Positions 31,516-42,465 of a stretch of 64,000 bases of DNA are shown here, piece after piece; the first letter of the stretch is position 1; each line of letters begins with the position of its first letter. The position numbers and the translations under genes are program-made. Source of the stretch: Deinococcus arcticus (GTDB taxonomy: Bacteria; Deinococcota; Deinococci; Deinococcales; Deinococcaceae); the NCBI RefSeq assembly GCF_003028415.1, contig NZ_PYSV01000002.1, forward strand, positions 62,001 to 126,000, read 5' to 3'. The notes beneath the pieces were generated by a model. That model saw nothing but the letters and a program-made list of their open reading frames with translations. It was not told where the DNA came from and did no database searches.

Positions 31516-32094
31516 ATGACCTTCAAGCCTCTGGCCCTGACCACCCTGGCGCTGCTGCTCTCTCCCCTGCCCGCGCAGGCCCAGGCCGACCACAGCATGC
31601 ACGGCGCAGCACCAGCCACGGCCAAAGCCGCCCCGGCCGGGCTGGCCACCCTCAGCGGGCGCGCCTTTGACCGCGCCTACCTGTCCATGATGATCGCCCA
31701 CCACCAGGGCGCCGTGGACATGGCCCGCGCGGTGCAGGGCCGGGTGAAAGACGCGCAGGTGAAAGCCTGGGTGGCTGCCGTGATTCGCGACCAGAGCCGG
31801 GAAATCTCGGTCATGACGGGGTGGCTCTCTGGCCTGGGCGGCGTGGACACCGCGCGGCGCGACCAGATGGCCGGGCACATGAAAGGCATGGTGGCGCCGC
31901 TGAAGACGGCCGCCAACCCGGACCGCGCCTTTGTGCAGGGCATGCGGCCGCACCACGCCTCGGCGCTGGAGATGGCCAGCCTCGCCCTGCAAAACAGCGG
32001 GGACAGCCGCATCCTGAAGCTCTCGCGCGACATCATCACGGGGCAGGCGGCGGAACTGTACGCGTTTCAGGTGTGGCTGCTGCGCCAGAAATAA
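31516..32094 (+). CDS. DUF305 secreted metal-binding-type protein
   Basis: 192-aa exported protein with a signal peptide cut after AQA, before QADHSMHG. The DUF305 ferritin-like core is duplicated: FDRAYLSMMIAHHQGAVDMA and later FVQGMRPHHASALEMASLA, with Met/His pairs typical of this family. Some DUF305 members (such as cyanobacterial CopM) bind copper outside the cytoplasm. The gene stands next to a two-component pair and 3 kb from copA/copZ/csoR, which supports a role in copper handling. A TAGCCT box lies close to the ATG. Confidence 0.85.
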   Translation: MTFKPLALTTLALLLSPLPAQAQADHSMHGAAPATAKAAPAGLATLSGRAFDRAYLSMMIAHHQGAVDMARAVQGRVKDAQVKAWVAAVIRDQSREISVMTGWLSGLGGVDTARRDQMAGHMKGMVAPLKTAANPDRAFVQGMRPHHASALEMASLALQNSGDSRILKLSRDIITGQAAELYAFQVWLLRQK

Positions 32095-32133
32095 GCGGCG
32101 TGCCTCCGGGCACCCTACTCTGGGAACAGACGC

Positions 32134-32802
32134 ATGGCCCGCATCCTGATTGTTGACGACGACCCCGCCATTCTGGACATCCTGGGGGCCTACCTGCGTG
32201 CCGAGGGCCACACGGTGCTGGAAGCCCGCGACGGCCTGGGCGCCCGGCAGGCCCTGGCCAGCGCCGATCTGGCCATTGTGGACTGGATGCTGCCGGGCCA
32301 GAGCGGCCTGGAACTGGCCCGGCAGCATCGGCGCGCGCACCCGGACTTTCCGCTGCTGCTGCTGACCGCCCGGGGCGAGGAAGAAGACCGCCTGCGTGGT
32401 CTGGACGCGGGCGCCGACGACTACGTGACCAAACCCTTTTCCCCGCGCGAGGTGGTCGCCCGGGTGCGCGCCCTGCTGCGCCGCGCCCGCCTGGGGGCCA
32501 GCGTGGCGGTCTCTGGGCTGTGGCTGGACGAGGGGCGCCGGGCCGCCCGCCTGGACGGCCAGGAGCTGACCCTGTCCCGACTGGAGTTCGATCTGCTGCT
32601 GACCCTGGCGCGCCACCCGGGCTTCGTGTGGTCGCGCGCCCGGCTGCTCGAACGGGTCTGGGGCCCCGATTTTCCTGGTGTGGAACGGGTGGTGGACGTG
32701 CAGATGGCGGCCCTGCGCCGCAAACTGGGCGAGCAGCCCGATCACCCCCGGTTCATCGAAACGGTGCGCGGCGTGGGCTACCGCTTCCGGGAGGACGGAT
32801 GA
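32134..32802 (+). CDS. OmpR/PhoB-family response regulator
   Basis: 222-aa regulator. The receiver domain has the acidic pocket ILIVDDDP (Asp8-10), phosphoacceptor Asp50 in AIVDWMLPG, LLLTARGEEEDR and the Lys of DDYVTKPF. The winged-helix output domain follows (ELTLSRLEFDLLLTLARHPGFVWSRARLLERVWG; VVDVQMAALRRKLGE; IETVRGVGYRFRE). It is paired with the histidine kinase downstream. Its TGA stop is one copy of the TGA duplication of MITE copy D, so the element landed exactly on the stop codon without changing the protein. The context suggests metal or envelope stress as the signal. Confidence 0.94.
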   Translation: MARILIVDDDPAILDILGAYLRAEGHTVLEARDGLGARQALASADLAIVDWMLPGQSGLELARQHRRAHPDFPLLLLTARGEEEDRLRGLDAGADDYVTKPFSPREVVARVRALLRRARLGASVAVSGLWLDEGRRAARLDGQELTLSRLEFDLLLTLARHPGFVWSRARLLERVWGPDFPGVERVVDVQMAALRRKLGEQPDHPRFIETVRGVGYRFREDG

Positions 32803-32957
32803 TACGGGGTCCGGAAAATTCTGTAACGTCCTATGGAATGTTGCCGACCAGAGGCCGAGGGAACCAAGACGGAGTTCCGGGCATTGGCCCTGAGAGGCTC
32901 CGCAGGCGCGGACCATCCCCTTCTTTCCGGATGTGCCGGACATGGACGGCATCCGTA
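32803..32957 (-). mobile_element. family I MITE, copy D (155 bp, reversed)
   Basis: Lies between the response regulator and its kinase, flanked by TGA at 32800-32802 (the regulator's stop codon) and 32958-32960. In this orientation it starts TACGGGGTCCGGAAAATT and ends GACGGCATCCGTA. It is of the middle size class. The insertion separates two genes that would otherwise be about 38 bp apart, and its hairpins may lower kinase expression. Confidence 0.86.
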
Positions 32958-32994
32958 TGAGCGCGCCCCGGGCGGCCCGGCCCGGCGCCCCCGC

Positions 32995-34095
32995 ATGAGG
33001 CTCTTTCCCCGCCTCTTTCTGGGGCACCTGCTGGTGACCGTGCTGGCCCTGGGCGCCCTGCTGGGGCTGGCCGAGTGGAGCGCGCCCGCCTTTTACCACC
33101 ACCACGTTCAGCAGATGGTCGCGCTGCTGGGCCCGGAAGGCCGGGCGCTGCAGCCGGACCTGGAACGCGGGATGCGCGGCACCCTGACCGGCGCGCTGCT
33201 GGCCGCCCTGCCCTTTGCGGCGCTGGTGGCGGCGGGCACGGCCCTGCTCACCTCGCAGCGCATTGTGCGTTCGGTGCGGCTGCTCTCTGGGGGCAGTCAG
33301 GCCCTGGCGGGCGGGGACTACGCGCGGCGCCTGCCTGAAGAGGGGCGCGACGAACTGGCGCAGCTGGCCCACCACTTCAATGTGCTGGCCGGCGAACTGG
33401 ACCGCGTGGAGCAGGACCGCGTGGCCCTGATCGGCAACGTGGGCCACGAGCTGCGCGCGCCGCTGGCCGCCCTGCGCGGGTACGCCGAGGCCCTGAGCGA
33501 CGGCGTGCTGCCCCCCGAACAGGCCGCACCGGCCATGACGCGCGAACTGCGCGCCCTGGAACGGCTGGCCGCTGATCTGAGCCTGGTGTCGCGGGTGGAA
33601 GCCGGGCAGGTGGCCCTGCACCTGGGCCCCTGCGAGGCCGGCGAACTGCTGCGGGCCGCTGCCGAGCGCTTTGCCGACGCCTACGAGGACCGGGGCGTGG
33701 CGCTGCGGGTGACGCCCCCACCCGGGCCGCTGCCCCTGCTGGCCGATTTCGAGCGGGCCCTGCAGGTGCTGTCCAACCTGCTGGCCAACGCGCTACGGGC
33801 CACGCCGGGCGGCGGCCACGTCACCCTCAGCGCGCGGGCCCAAGCCGGGCAGGTGGTCCTGAGCGTCACCGATTCCGGCCACGGCATTCCCGCCCAGCAC
33901 CTGGAGCGCATTTTCGAGCGCTTTTACCGCGTGGACCCGGCCCGCACCCGGGGCGACGGCAGCGGCGTGGGCCTGACCATTGCCCGGGGCCTGGCTGTTC
34001 AGATGGGCGGTACCCTGCGCGCCCAGTCCGGGCCGGGCGGCAGCACCTTTACCCTGACCCTGCCGGCCGCAGAGGCGCCCAGAGACGGAGGGTGA
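32995..34095 (+). CDS. sensor histidine kinase
   Basis: 366-aa membrane kinase. Helices are at about 7-27 and 66-86 and flank a very short extracytoplasmic loop of about 40 residues that includes FYHHHVQQM. There follow a HAMP domain (about 88-140), a DHp domain with phosphoacceptor His151 in GNVGHELRAPLAAL, and a catalytic domain with N box (LSNLLANALRATPGG), G1 (VTDSGHGIPAQ), F box (IFERFYRV) and G2 (GDGSGVGLTIARGLA). I chose the ATG at 32995 for its fit to the first helix; a 13-codon ORF at 32957 overlaps it (ATGA). It partners the regulator upstream; the histidines in the loop hint at metal sensing. Confidence 0.92.
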   Translation: MRLFPRLFLGHLLVTVLALGALLGLAEWSAPAFYHHHVQQMVALLGPEGRALQPDLERGMRGTLTGALLAALPFAALVAAGTALLTSQRIVRSVRLLSGGSQALAGGDYARRLPEEGRDELAQLAHHFNVLAGELDRVEQDRVALIGNVGHELRAPLAALRGYAEALSDGVLPPEQAAPAMTRELRALERLAADLSLVSRVEAGQVALHLGPCEAGELLRAAAERFADAYEDRGVALRVTPPPGPLPLLADFERALQVLSNLLANALRATPGGGHVTLSARAQAGQVVLSVTDSGHGIPAQHLERIFERFYRVDPARTRGDGSGVGLTIARGLAVQMGGTLRAQSGPGGSTFTLTLPAAEAPRDGG

Positions 34096-34102
34096 CCGCC
34101 GC

Positions 34103-34667
34103 CTACACCTCCCCCTGCGGGGCCAGCACGCCGCGCAGGCGAATCAACAGGTCCTCGGCGCGCTCGTAGCCGGGGCGCAGAAAGACGAGGGCCATGGTGC
34201 TCCAGTCCTGCACGGCCGCCACCTCCTGGCCGCCGCCCTGCAGCTTCAGGTGGGGACAGGCGCCATATTCCACAAAGCAGTCGAATTCGGCCGCCACCGC
34301 TTCCAGGGCCAGCGTGTTCTTTTCGGTCCAGCGAATTAAGTAGCTCGCTGTTGATCTTTAGATCAACCGAGCGGGCTGGAACAGCTGCGCAGCAGAGCGA
34401 GTCTCGAAAAAAGGACGTTGCACCGGGAGTGGAGACTTTTCGGTGCTCTTCTGAACAGTCGCAACGTAAGGTGCAACGTCCTTAGGTACGGCAGCAAAAA
34501 GGCGGGCTTGCCACACGAACCGCCCAGGCCCACCAGCGGCTGGCCCCCGCCACGCTGGGCACCTCGTCGCGCAGCCGGGCGCGCGCCAGAAAGGCGGAAC
34601 GGTCGCGCACCTGCGCCGGACCTGTCTTGAGTGAAGCGACGTAAGGACCAACAGTCAATTTGGGCAT
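34103..34667 (-). pseudogene. small unknown gene broken by a family II element and a frameshift
   Basis: Starts at the ATG at 34667 (MPKLTVGPYVASLKTG) and ends at the TAG at 34103. It is interrupted by the 144-bp repeat at 34339-34482. Taking out the repeat and one TA rejoins LLPYL and IRWTEKN in frame. A second lesion, one base missing near 34551 in the run before CGCTG, is needed to connect VPSVAGAS with LVGLGGSCGKPAF. The restored product would be about 138 aa, with no family that I recognise; the C-terminal part is acidic with FDCFVEYGACPHLKL. It lies convergent to the histidine kinase gene. Confidence 0.65.
34339..34482 (+). mobile_element. family II element, copy A (144 bp)
   Basis: Begins AGTAGCTCGCTG after TA (34337-34338) and ends AACGTCCT before TA (34483-34484). 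Inside are a perfect small hairpin GTTGATCT/AGATCAAC and a larger one whose arms are GGACGTTGCAC and GTGCAACGTCC. It has the 20-bp GGCTGGAACAGCTGCGCAGC segment that is missing in copy D. No coding capacity. Confidence 0.82.
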
Positions 34668-34785
34668 ACCGGGGTTCTCCGGGAAACATGGGAGAGCGAC
34701 AGAGGGAGAGCTTGATCTTCTGGCCGGACGTACCCAGCCACGAGGGGTGAGGGACCACCCGCCCCCACCCCCTCTGCCGGCCAGC

Positions 34786-37296
<2,511 letters not shown>

Positions 37297-37325
37297 CGCG
37301 TTCCTCCCTTACGGCCTTTTCTCAA

Positions 37326-37383
37326 ATCCCCCCATGGGGGATACAGACGCCCTCAGCATAGGCTGATCCTGGGGGATTAACAA
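37326..37383 (-). promoter_or_regulatory. copA promoter with CsoR-type operator
   Basis: On the minus strand TTGTTA (37378-37383) and TATGCT (37355-37360) are separated by 17 bases that include ATCCCCCAGGAT, and the start-site region contains ATCCCCCCATGGGGGAT (37326-37342). CsoR operators are C-runs facing G-runs around a short centre, so repressor bound here would cover the promoter and be released by Cu(I). Confidence 0.65.
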
Positions 37384-37432
37384 GAGTCGAGAGCGAAAAC
37401 TGCTGCTGGGCGGCGTATCCTTCTGGGGACCA

Positions 37433-37461
37433 TTGACACCCCCAGGGGGAGGATATACGCT
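37433..37461 (+). promoter_or_regulatory. copZ-csoR promoter with CsoR-type operator
   Basis: TTGACA (37433-37438) and TACGCT (37456-37461) are separated by 17 bases. The spacer holds ACCCCCAGGGGGAGG (37438-37452), a CsoR-like palindrome. The ATG of copZ is 7 bases downstream of the -10 box. Copper would thus induce the chaperone and the repressor together with copA. Confidence 0.7.
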
Positions 37462-37467
37462 ACAGCC

Positions 37468-37677
37468 ATGACCCAGATTGAACTGGATGTAACGGGCATG
37501 ACCTGCGGCCACTGCCAGGCCGCCGTGACCAAGACTCTGAAAAGCGTGCCCGGCGTGCAGGACGTGCAGGTGGACCTGCAGACCGGGAAAGCCGTGGTGC
37601 AGGGCGCGGCCCAGCCCGAGCAGCTGATCGCGGCCGTGCAGGAAGAGGGCTACGGCGCCCAGGTTTCGGCCCCCTGA
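37468..37677 (+). CDS. copZ: copper chaperone CopZ
   Basis: 69-aa ferredoxin-like heavy-metal-associated protein that carries Cu(I) to CopA. It has the GMTCGHC metal site (Cys13/Cys16; GMTCGHCQAAVTKTL) and the aromatic EEGY near the end. Length is exactly that of the family. It is divergent from copA, and its stop overlaps the csoR start (TGATG), so chaperone and repressor are translated together. Confidence 0.95.
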   Translation: MTQIELDVTGMTCGHCQAAVTKTLKSVPGVQDVQVDLQTGKAVVQGAAQPEQLIAAVQEEGYGAQVSAP

Positions 37678-38024
37678 TGACCCACGATCCGGCCGCCGCC
37701 TGCCCCGCACCCACCCCCCAGGAGGGGGTTGAGGCCCACACCCACGCGGGCCACCTGTGCATGCCGGAAGACAGCCGCAAGCGGGCGGCGCGGCGGCTGG
37801 CCATTGCGCGCGGCCACCTGGAAAGCATTCGCCGTTCGCTGGACGACCCCCACGTGTACTGCGTGGATGTGCTGCGTCAGATCAAGGCGGTGCAGGGCGC
37901 GCTGGACGGCGCCGCCAACGTGGTGCTGCGCGGGCACCTGGAAGCCCACGTGGCGACCGCCGCCACCCGGGGCGACGAGCAGGAACTGGTGGACGAACTG
38001 ATGGACGTGCTGAAGTACCTGTAG
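37677..38024 (+). CDS. csoR: copper-sensing repressor CsoR (Cys-His-His type)
   Basis: 115-aa all-helical repressor that leaves its DNA when it binds Cu(I). The metal ligands are Cys62 (VYCVDVLRQI), His87 and His91 (RGHLEAHV). The spacing (25 and 4 residues) equals that of Mycobacterium tuberculosis CsoR, but the last ligand is His instead of Cys, as known for Thermus thermophilus CsoR. An N-terminal HTHAGH stretch could add ligands. C-rich/G-rich palindromes at both cop promoters are the probable targets. It is followed by a terminator. Confidence 0.92.
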   Translation: MTHDPAAACPAPTPQEGVEAHTHAGHLCMPEDSRKRAARRLAIARGHLESIRRSLDDPHVYCVDVLRQIKAVQGALDGAANVVLRGHLEAHVATAATRGDEQELVDELMDVLKYL

Positions 38025-38062
38025 GGTTCAGCTTCCGTTCCACACCCGCACCACACGGCAGA

Positions 38063-38089
38063 GGGCAAGCCCCATTGAGGCTTGCCCTT
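38063..38089. terminator. bidirectional terminator after csoR
   Basis: GGGCAAGCC (38063-38071) pairs with GGCTTGCCC (38079-38087), loop of 7, followed by TT on the plus strand. It separates csoR from the convergent membrane-protein gene. Confidence 0.75.
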
Positions 38090-38107
38090 CCCGGTTGAAC
38101 CCAGCCC

Positions 38108-38557
38108 TTACGCGCCGAAGAAGCGCAGCAGGGGGCGCCACCAGGGAATGGCCAGCAGCACCGTCAGCAGGGCCAGCCCGCTCCACAGGGCCGCCGCACC
38201 AAACTTCGCCTGATCGCCAGTCGCCTTGCGGGCGCGGCTGCTGGCCAGCGTGGCAAACACCGCCGCCAGCAGGCCCAGGCCCAGGTGCTCCCATTGAAAG
38301 CTGGAGCGCGGGGCGCCGGCAAACACCGGGATGTTCTGCATGCCCATGAACGCGAACAGCAGCAGGCCCAGCACCACCTGCAGGTGCAGGCTACCCATAA
38401 ACGCCACCACCGGGCGGCGGTCGGCCGCCGTGTAGGCCCGCCCTGCCGAGCGGCCCATCAGGCTGGCCGCCACCGCCCAGATGCCCGTGAGCAGAATCAC
38501 CCAGCGGTTGAGGTTGTGAAGGGTCAGCAGCACCAGATACAGGCTTTCCATGCCCAT
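38108..38557 (-). CDS. four-helix membrane protein, unknown function
   Basis: 149-aa protein with four predicted membrane helices (about 5-25, 48-70, 90-108, 122-140) and [13 protein letters not shown] in the first, where His and Asn could be functional. It has no family name that I can give with confidence; the layout resembles small cytochrome-b-like or CopD-like proteins. It starts at the ATG at 38557, or at 38551 two codons later. Not clearly linked to the copper genes: it faces them across a terminator. Confidence 0.65.
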   Translation of the reverse strand: MGMESLYLVLLTLHNLNRWVILLTGIWAVAASLMGRSAGRAYTAADRRPVVAFMGSLHLQVVLGLLLFAFMGMQNIPVFAGAPRSSFQWEHLGLGLLAAVFATLASSRARKATGDQAKFGAAALWSGLALLTVLLAIPWWRPLLRFFGA

Positions 38558-38642
38558 CAGCCTATCGCTTACCGAGCGGTCAGCTCAAGGACACGAGCGG
38601 CGGGCGGAACACGGACACCCCTTGTGGTTCCCCCGGCAGTGC

Positions 38643-39536
<894 letters not shown>

Positions 39537-39581
39537 ATCCGGCGAGCATACCCCGCCCTGGGCAGTGGTAGCCTCGCGGAC

Positions 39582-40673
39582 GTGCAGACGAACCCTCTTG
39601 TCCCCTACGACCCGGAGCTTCACGCGGCGCTGCTGGCCGACTACTGCCTGATGGCCGGGGCAGGCGAGCGGCTGCTGGTGGCGGGCGGGCAGGAGGCCAC
39701 GCCGCTGCTGCGCGCCCTGACCCGCGCCCTGCTGACCCGGGGGGCGCGCCCGGTGCCCCGTGTGGACTACCCCGGCCAGGATGAGGATTTTGCCGAGCTG
39801 GCCAGCGACGCCGTGCTGGACGCCGCCCACGCCGCCGATCTGGCCGACGTGCAGGCGCTGGACGGCAGCCTGCGGGTGCTGACCCCCACCCCGGGGACGC
39901 CGGTGGACGCGGCCCGGCGCGCCCGCCTGCTGGCTGCGCGGGCGCCCATCGCCGCCGCGCGCGCCCGCAAGAAGTGGAGTCTGACCCTGTACCCGACCGC
40001 GCACGCCGCCGCACAGGCCAGCATGGATGCAATGCAGTTCGGGGATTTCGTGATGCGCGCCATGTTCCTGGACCGCCCGGACCCGGTGGCCGCCTGGGGC
40101 GAGGTGCGCACCATGCAGGCCCGGATCATTGAACGCCTGAGCCGCGCCGACGTGGTGCGGATTGAAGCCCCCGGCACGGACCTGACCCTGCGGGTGGGCG
40201 GACGGACATGGGCCAACAGCGACGGGCGGCGCAACATGCCCAGCGGCGAGGTCTTTACCGGGCCCCTGGAGGACAGCGCCGAGGGCGTGGTGACCTTCAC
40301 CGTGCCCGCCGAATACCAGGGGCAGGTGGTGCGCGGGGCGCGGCTGGAATTCCGGGGTGGGCTGGTTGTGGACGCCACGGCTGAAGAAGGCGAAGCCGTC
40401 CTGCACGCCGCGCTGGACACCGACCCCGGTGCCCGGCGCCTGGGTGAACTGGGCATTGGCACGAACAGCGGCATTCAGGTGCCCACCGGCAACATCCTGT
40501 TCGACGAGAAGATTGGCGGCACCGTTCACCTTGCCATTGGCAAGAGCTACCCCGAAACGGGCGGCGTGAACGCCAGCGCCGTGCACTGGGACCTGATTAC
40601 CGACCTGCGCGCGAGCGGGCGCCTGAGCCTGGACGGCGAGGTGGTGCAGGAAAACGGCCAGTTCGTGATTTAA
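39582..40673 (+). CDS. M29 family aminopeptidase
   Basis: 363-aa metalloaminopeptidase of the thermophilic M29 (aminopeptidase T/AmpS) family, using two Co/Zn ions. Features: [16 protein letters not shown] at the start, the [26 protein letters not shown] block with the metal-binding Glu, [28 protein letters not shown], the [25 protein letters not shown] block with Glu and His ligands, and SAVHWDLI. Length is slightly below the usual 410. The GTG at 39582 follows a TAGCCT -10 box by 9 bases (leaderless). It probably finishes peptide breakdown started by the secreted protease. Confidence 0.93.
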   Translation: MQTNPLVPYDPELHAALLADYCLMAGAGERLLVAGGQEATPLLRALTRALLTRGARPVPRVDYPGQDEDFAELASDAVLDAAHAADLADVQALDGSLRVLTPTPGTPVDAARRARLLAARAPIAAARARKKWSLTLYPTAHAAAQASMDAMQFGDFVMRAMFLDRPDPVAAWGEVRTMQARIIERLSRADVVRIEAPGTDLTLRVGGRTWANSDGRRNMPSGEVFTGPLEDSAEGVVTFTVPAEYQGQVVRGARLEFRGGLVVDATAEEGEAVLHAALDTDPGARRLGELGIGTNSGIQVPTGNILFDEKIGGTVHLAIGKSYPETGGVNASAVHWDLITDLRASGRLSLDGEVVQENGQFVI

Positions 40674-40677
40674 GGCC

Positions 40678-41256
40678 ATGCCAAAATACTGGCCCCGTCT
40701 CCGAAAACCTCACCCGAGCAGTCTGTCTGTGCATGTCTGGGTGGATGACTTACCCGCTGGTTACCAGTTGCCGCCTGGAACAGAAGTGCGTGTCGCTGGG
40801 GGCCGCCCGGGTTCCTGGCCGGAGCGCCACGCGGCGGTCAGTCTCGACTTCATCTCTGGCTTTCCACGTTTTGGGCTGCTGGGCGGCACCTTCACACCCA
40901 AGTCTGAGGGCGACTTCGTGGTGGTGTTGCCAGCGCCAGTGCCGCTGGACGACGTGCCTTATGGTGAAGCGCCAGATCGCCGCGCCGGGCTCCCCGGCGA
41001 ATTTCACGCTGCCGTGCTGCGGGGGCTGGCCGAACCCACAGCATCAGAGCCATTTGCCCTCCCCGCTGGCACGCTCACGCTGGAGGCGGCCGGGCACGAT
41101 GTGGTGGGCACCTCCAGCCTCGTCATGCTGCGGGTGGCCCAGTCGCTGCGCCGCCTGCTGGCCCTGCCCAGCTTCTCGGAAGCCCTGCTGACCGATCCAG
41201 CCCTGTACGAACTGCGCCCGGCAGCTGAGCCTCCTTCTCCCCTGTCCAATCGCTAG
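40678..41256 (+). CDS. unknown protein
   Basis: 192-aa protein beginning 4 bp after the M29 stop, thus in the same transcript. It has no signal peptide and no membrane helix. The first half is beta-rich ([27 protein letters not shown]), and the second half holds a long helix ([25 protein letters not shown]). No family recognised. The overall codon bias is like that of its neighbours, so it is likely a real lineage-specific gene. Confidence 0.65.
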   Translation: MPKYWPRLRKPHPSSLSVHVWVDDLPAGYQLPPGTEVRVAGGRPGSWPERHAAVSLDFISGFPRFGLLGGTFTPKSEGDFVVVLPAPVPLDDVPYGEAPDRRAGLPGEFHAAVLRGLAEPTASEPFALPAGTLTLEAAGHDVVGTSSLVMLRVAQSLRRLLALPSFSEALLTDPALYELRPAAEPPSPLSNR

Positions 41257-41257
41257 C

Positions 41258-41806
41258 ATGACCCGCATGACTGGTCCCATCTGGGTGTTCAGCGGCAGTC
41301 CGGGCGCGGGCAAAACCAGCGTTTCGCGCGCGCTGCTGTCACGTTTTCCGCTGGGGCTGCACCTGCCTATTGACGATCTGCGCGAACTGGTGGTCTCGGG
41401 GCTGGCCCAGCCGGCGCTGGACCATCCGCCCGAGGCCGTGCGGCAGTTTGCCCTGGCCCGCACGGCCGCCGCCCACCACGCCCGCCTGTATGCCGAGGCG
41501 GGCTTTGCCGTGGCCATTGACGACGTACTGTGGCCCACCGACGTGGCGCCCATGGCCGCCCACTGGGCAGGGCTGGACGTACGCCCGGTGCGCCTGTACA
41601 CCACCCTGGAGGTGGCCCACTTCCGCAACCGAACCCGCACGAACAAGACCTACGACACCCGCGTGCTGGCGCCGCTGATTGACGGCCTGTACGGCCAGAT
41701 GCCGCCGCAAAGCTTCCGGGAAGCCGGCTGGGCGGTGGTGGACAGCACGCACCTGACCCTGGAGCAGACGGTGGAGGCAGTGCTGGGGCTGACATGGCCC
41801 GTGTGA
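41258..41806 (+). CDS. P-loop small-molecule kinase-like protein
   Basis: 182-aa P-loop NTPase. The Walker A motif GSPGAGKTS (residues 13-21, Lys19) opens the protein, and HLPIDDLRELV follows like the acidic lid-binding site of nucleotide- or antibiotic-kinases. FAVAIDDVLWP is the probable Walker B. The layout is that of the chloramphenicol-phosphotransferase/zeta-toxin/AAA_33 group of small kinases. The substrate is unknown. Its end overlaps the next gene by 13 bp, which implies co-translation. Confidence 0.75.
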   Translation: MTRMTGPIWVFSGSPGAGKTSVSRALLSRFPLGLHLPIDDLRELVVSGLAQPALDHPPEAVRQFALARTAAAHHARLYAEAGFAVAIDDVLWPTDVAPMAAHWAGLDVRPVRLYTTLEVAHFRNRTRTNKTYDTRVLAPLIDGLYGQMPPQSFREAGWAVVDSTHLTLEQTVEAVLGLTWPV

Positions 41807-42249
41807 GCGACCCAGCCGTGGTCTCTGGCACCTGGTTCGTGGTGCGCACCAGTCTGCCGCTGTGGCACACGCGCGACAACCCCAGCGTCACCTACGCCCC
41901 ACTGCCGGACGGCCGGGTAATGGACACGGTGCGCTTCACGCGGCGCGGTCGACCCGGCTTGATCGTGGGGCTGGACCGGCCCCTGCCGGGCGGCGGCTGG
42001 GAATGGCGCGGCCTGAGCCTGCTGACCCGCTGGACCCCCAGCCGCTGGCAGGTGCTGCACGCCGAGGATGTCTGGGCGGTAACGGTCTTTGCCCGCACCC
42101 CGTTGACCCCGGCCGGCCTGGATGTCTACGCCCGCACCCGGGCCCTGAGCCCCGCGCAGGAGATCAGAGCCCACGAAGTGTTGCGAGGCCTCTCCGGGGC
42201 GCAGCCGTTTCTGGCTGACCTGTTCTTCCCTGTTCACGACGAGGGATAG
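41794..42249 (+). CDS. lipocalin-like protein (tentative)
   Basis: 151-aa soluble protein. The N-terminal GTWFVVRTSLPLW, the VTYAPLPDGRVMDTVRF strand and the ARTPLTPAGLDVYARTRALSP C-terminal helix resemble the order of bacterial lipocalins (GxW motif, Y-xLxDG strand, late helix), but there is no signal peptide, so a cytoplasmic small-ligand binder would be implied. Confidence is limited because only the pattern is seen. It overlaps the kinase-like gene and is the last plus-strand gene before MITE copy E. Confidence 0.5.
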   Translation: MARVSDPAVVSGTWFVVRTSLPLWHTRDNPSVTYAPLPDGRVMDTVRFTRRGRPGLIVGLDRPLPGGGWEWRGLSLLTRWTPSRWQVLHAEDVWAVTVFARTPLTPAGLDVYARTRALSPAQEIRAHEVLRGLSGAQPFLADLFFPVHDEG

Positions 42250-42279
42250 ACCGCCGACGGACCGGGCCGCCCTTTCTCA

Positions 42280-42436
42280 TACAGATTCCGAAAAATTCCG
42301 TAACGTGTTCCGGAATTTTTTCGACCAGCGGAAGAAGGAAGAAATACGGATTTCCGGGAATTGGGCTGGAACAGCGCCGAAGGCGGGGAACATCCAGCTC
42401 TTTCCCGGATGTTACGGAAATGGACGGCAGTCCGTA
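42280..42436 (-). mobile_element. family I MITE, copy E (157 bp, reversed)
   Basis: Flanked by TCA at 42277-42279 and 42437-42439. It starts TACAGATTCCGAAAAATTCCG and ends GACGGCAGTCCGTA. An inner hairpin pairs AAAAATTCCGTAACGTG with the following CCGGAATTTTTT. It lies in the gap between two convergent genes, where it may also serve as a terminator. Confidence 0.86.
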
Positions 42437-42465
42437 TCACCTGCCCGGCCCGTCATGCCACCCGG

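Noticed and set aside
31330..33621. 763-codon minus-strand frame across DUF305 and the two-component genes
   Set aside because: Runs through three well-defined plus-strand genes and a MITE; composition is that of a shadow.
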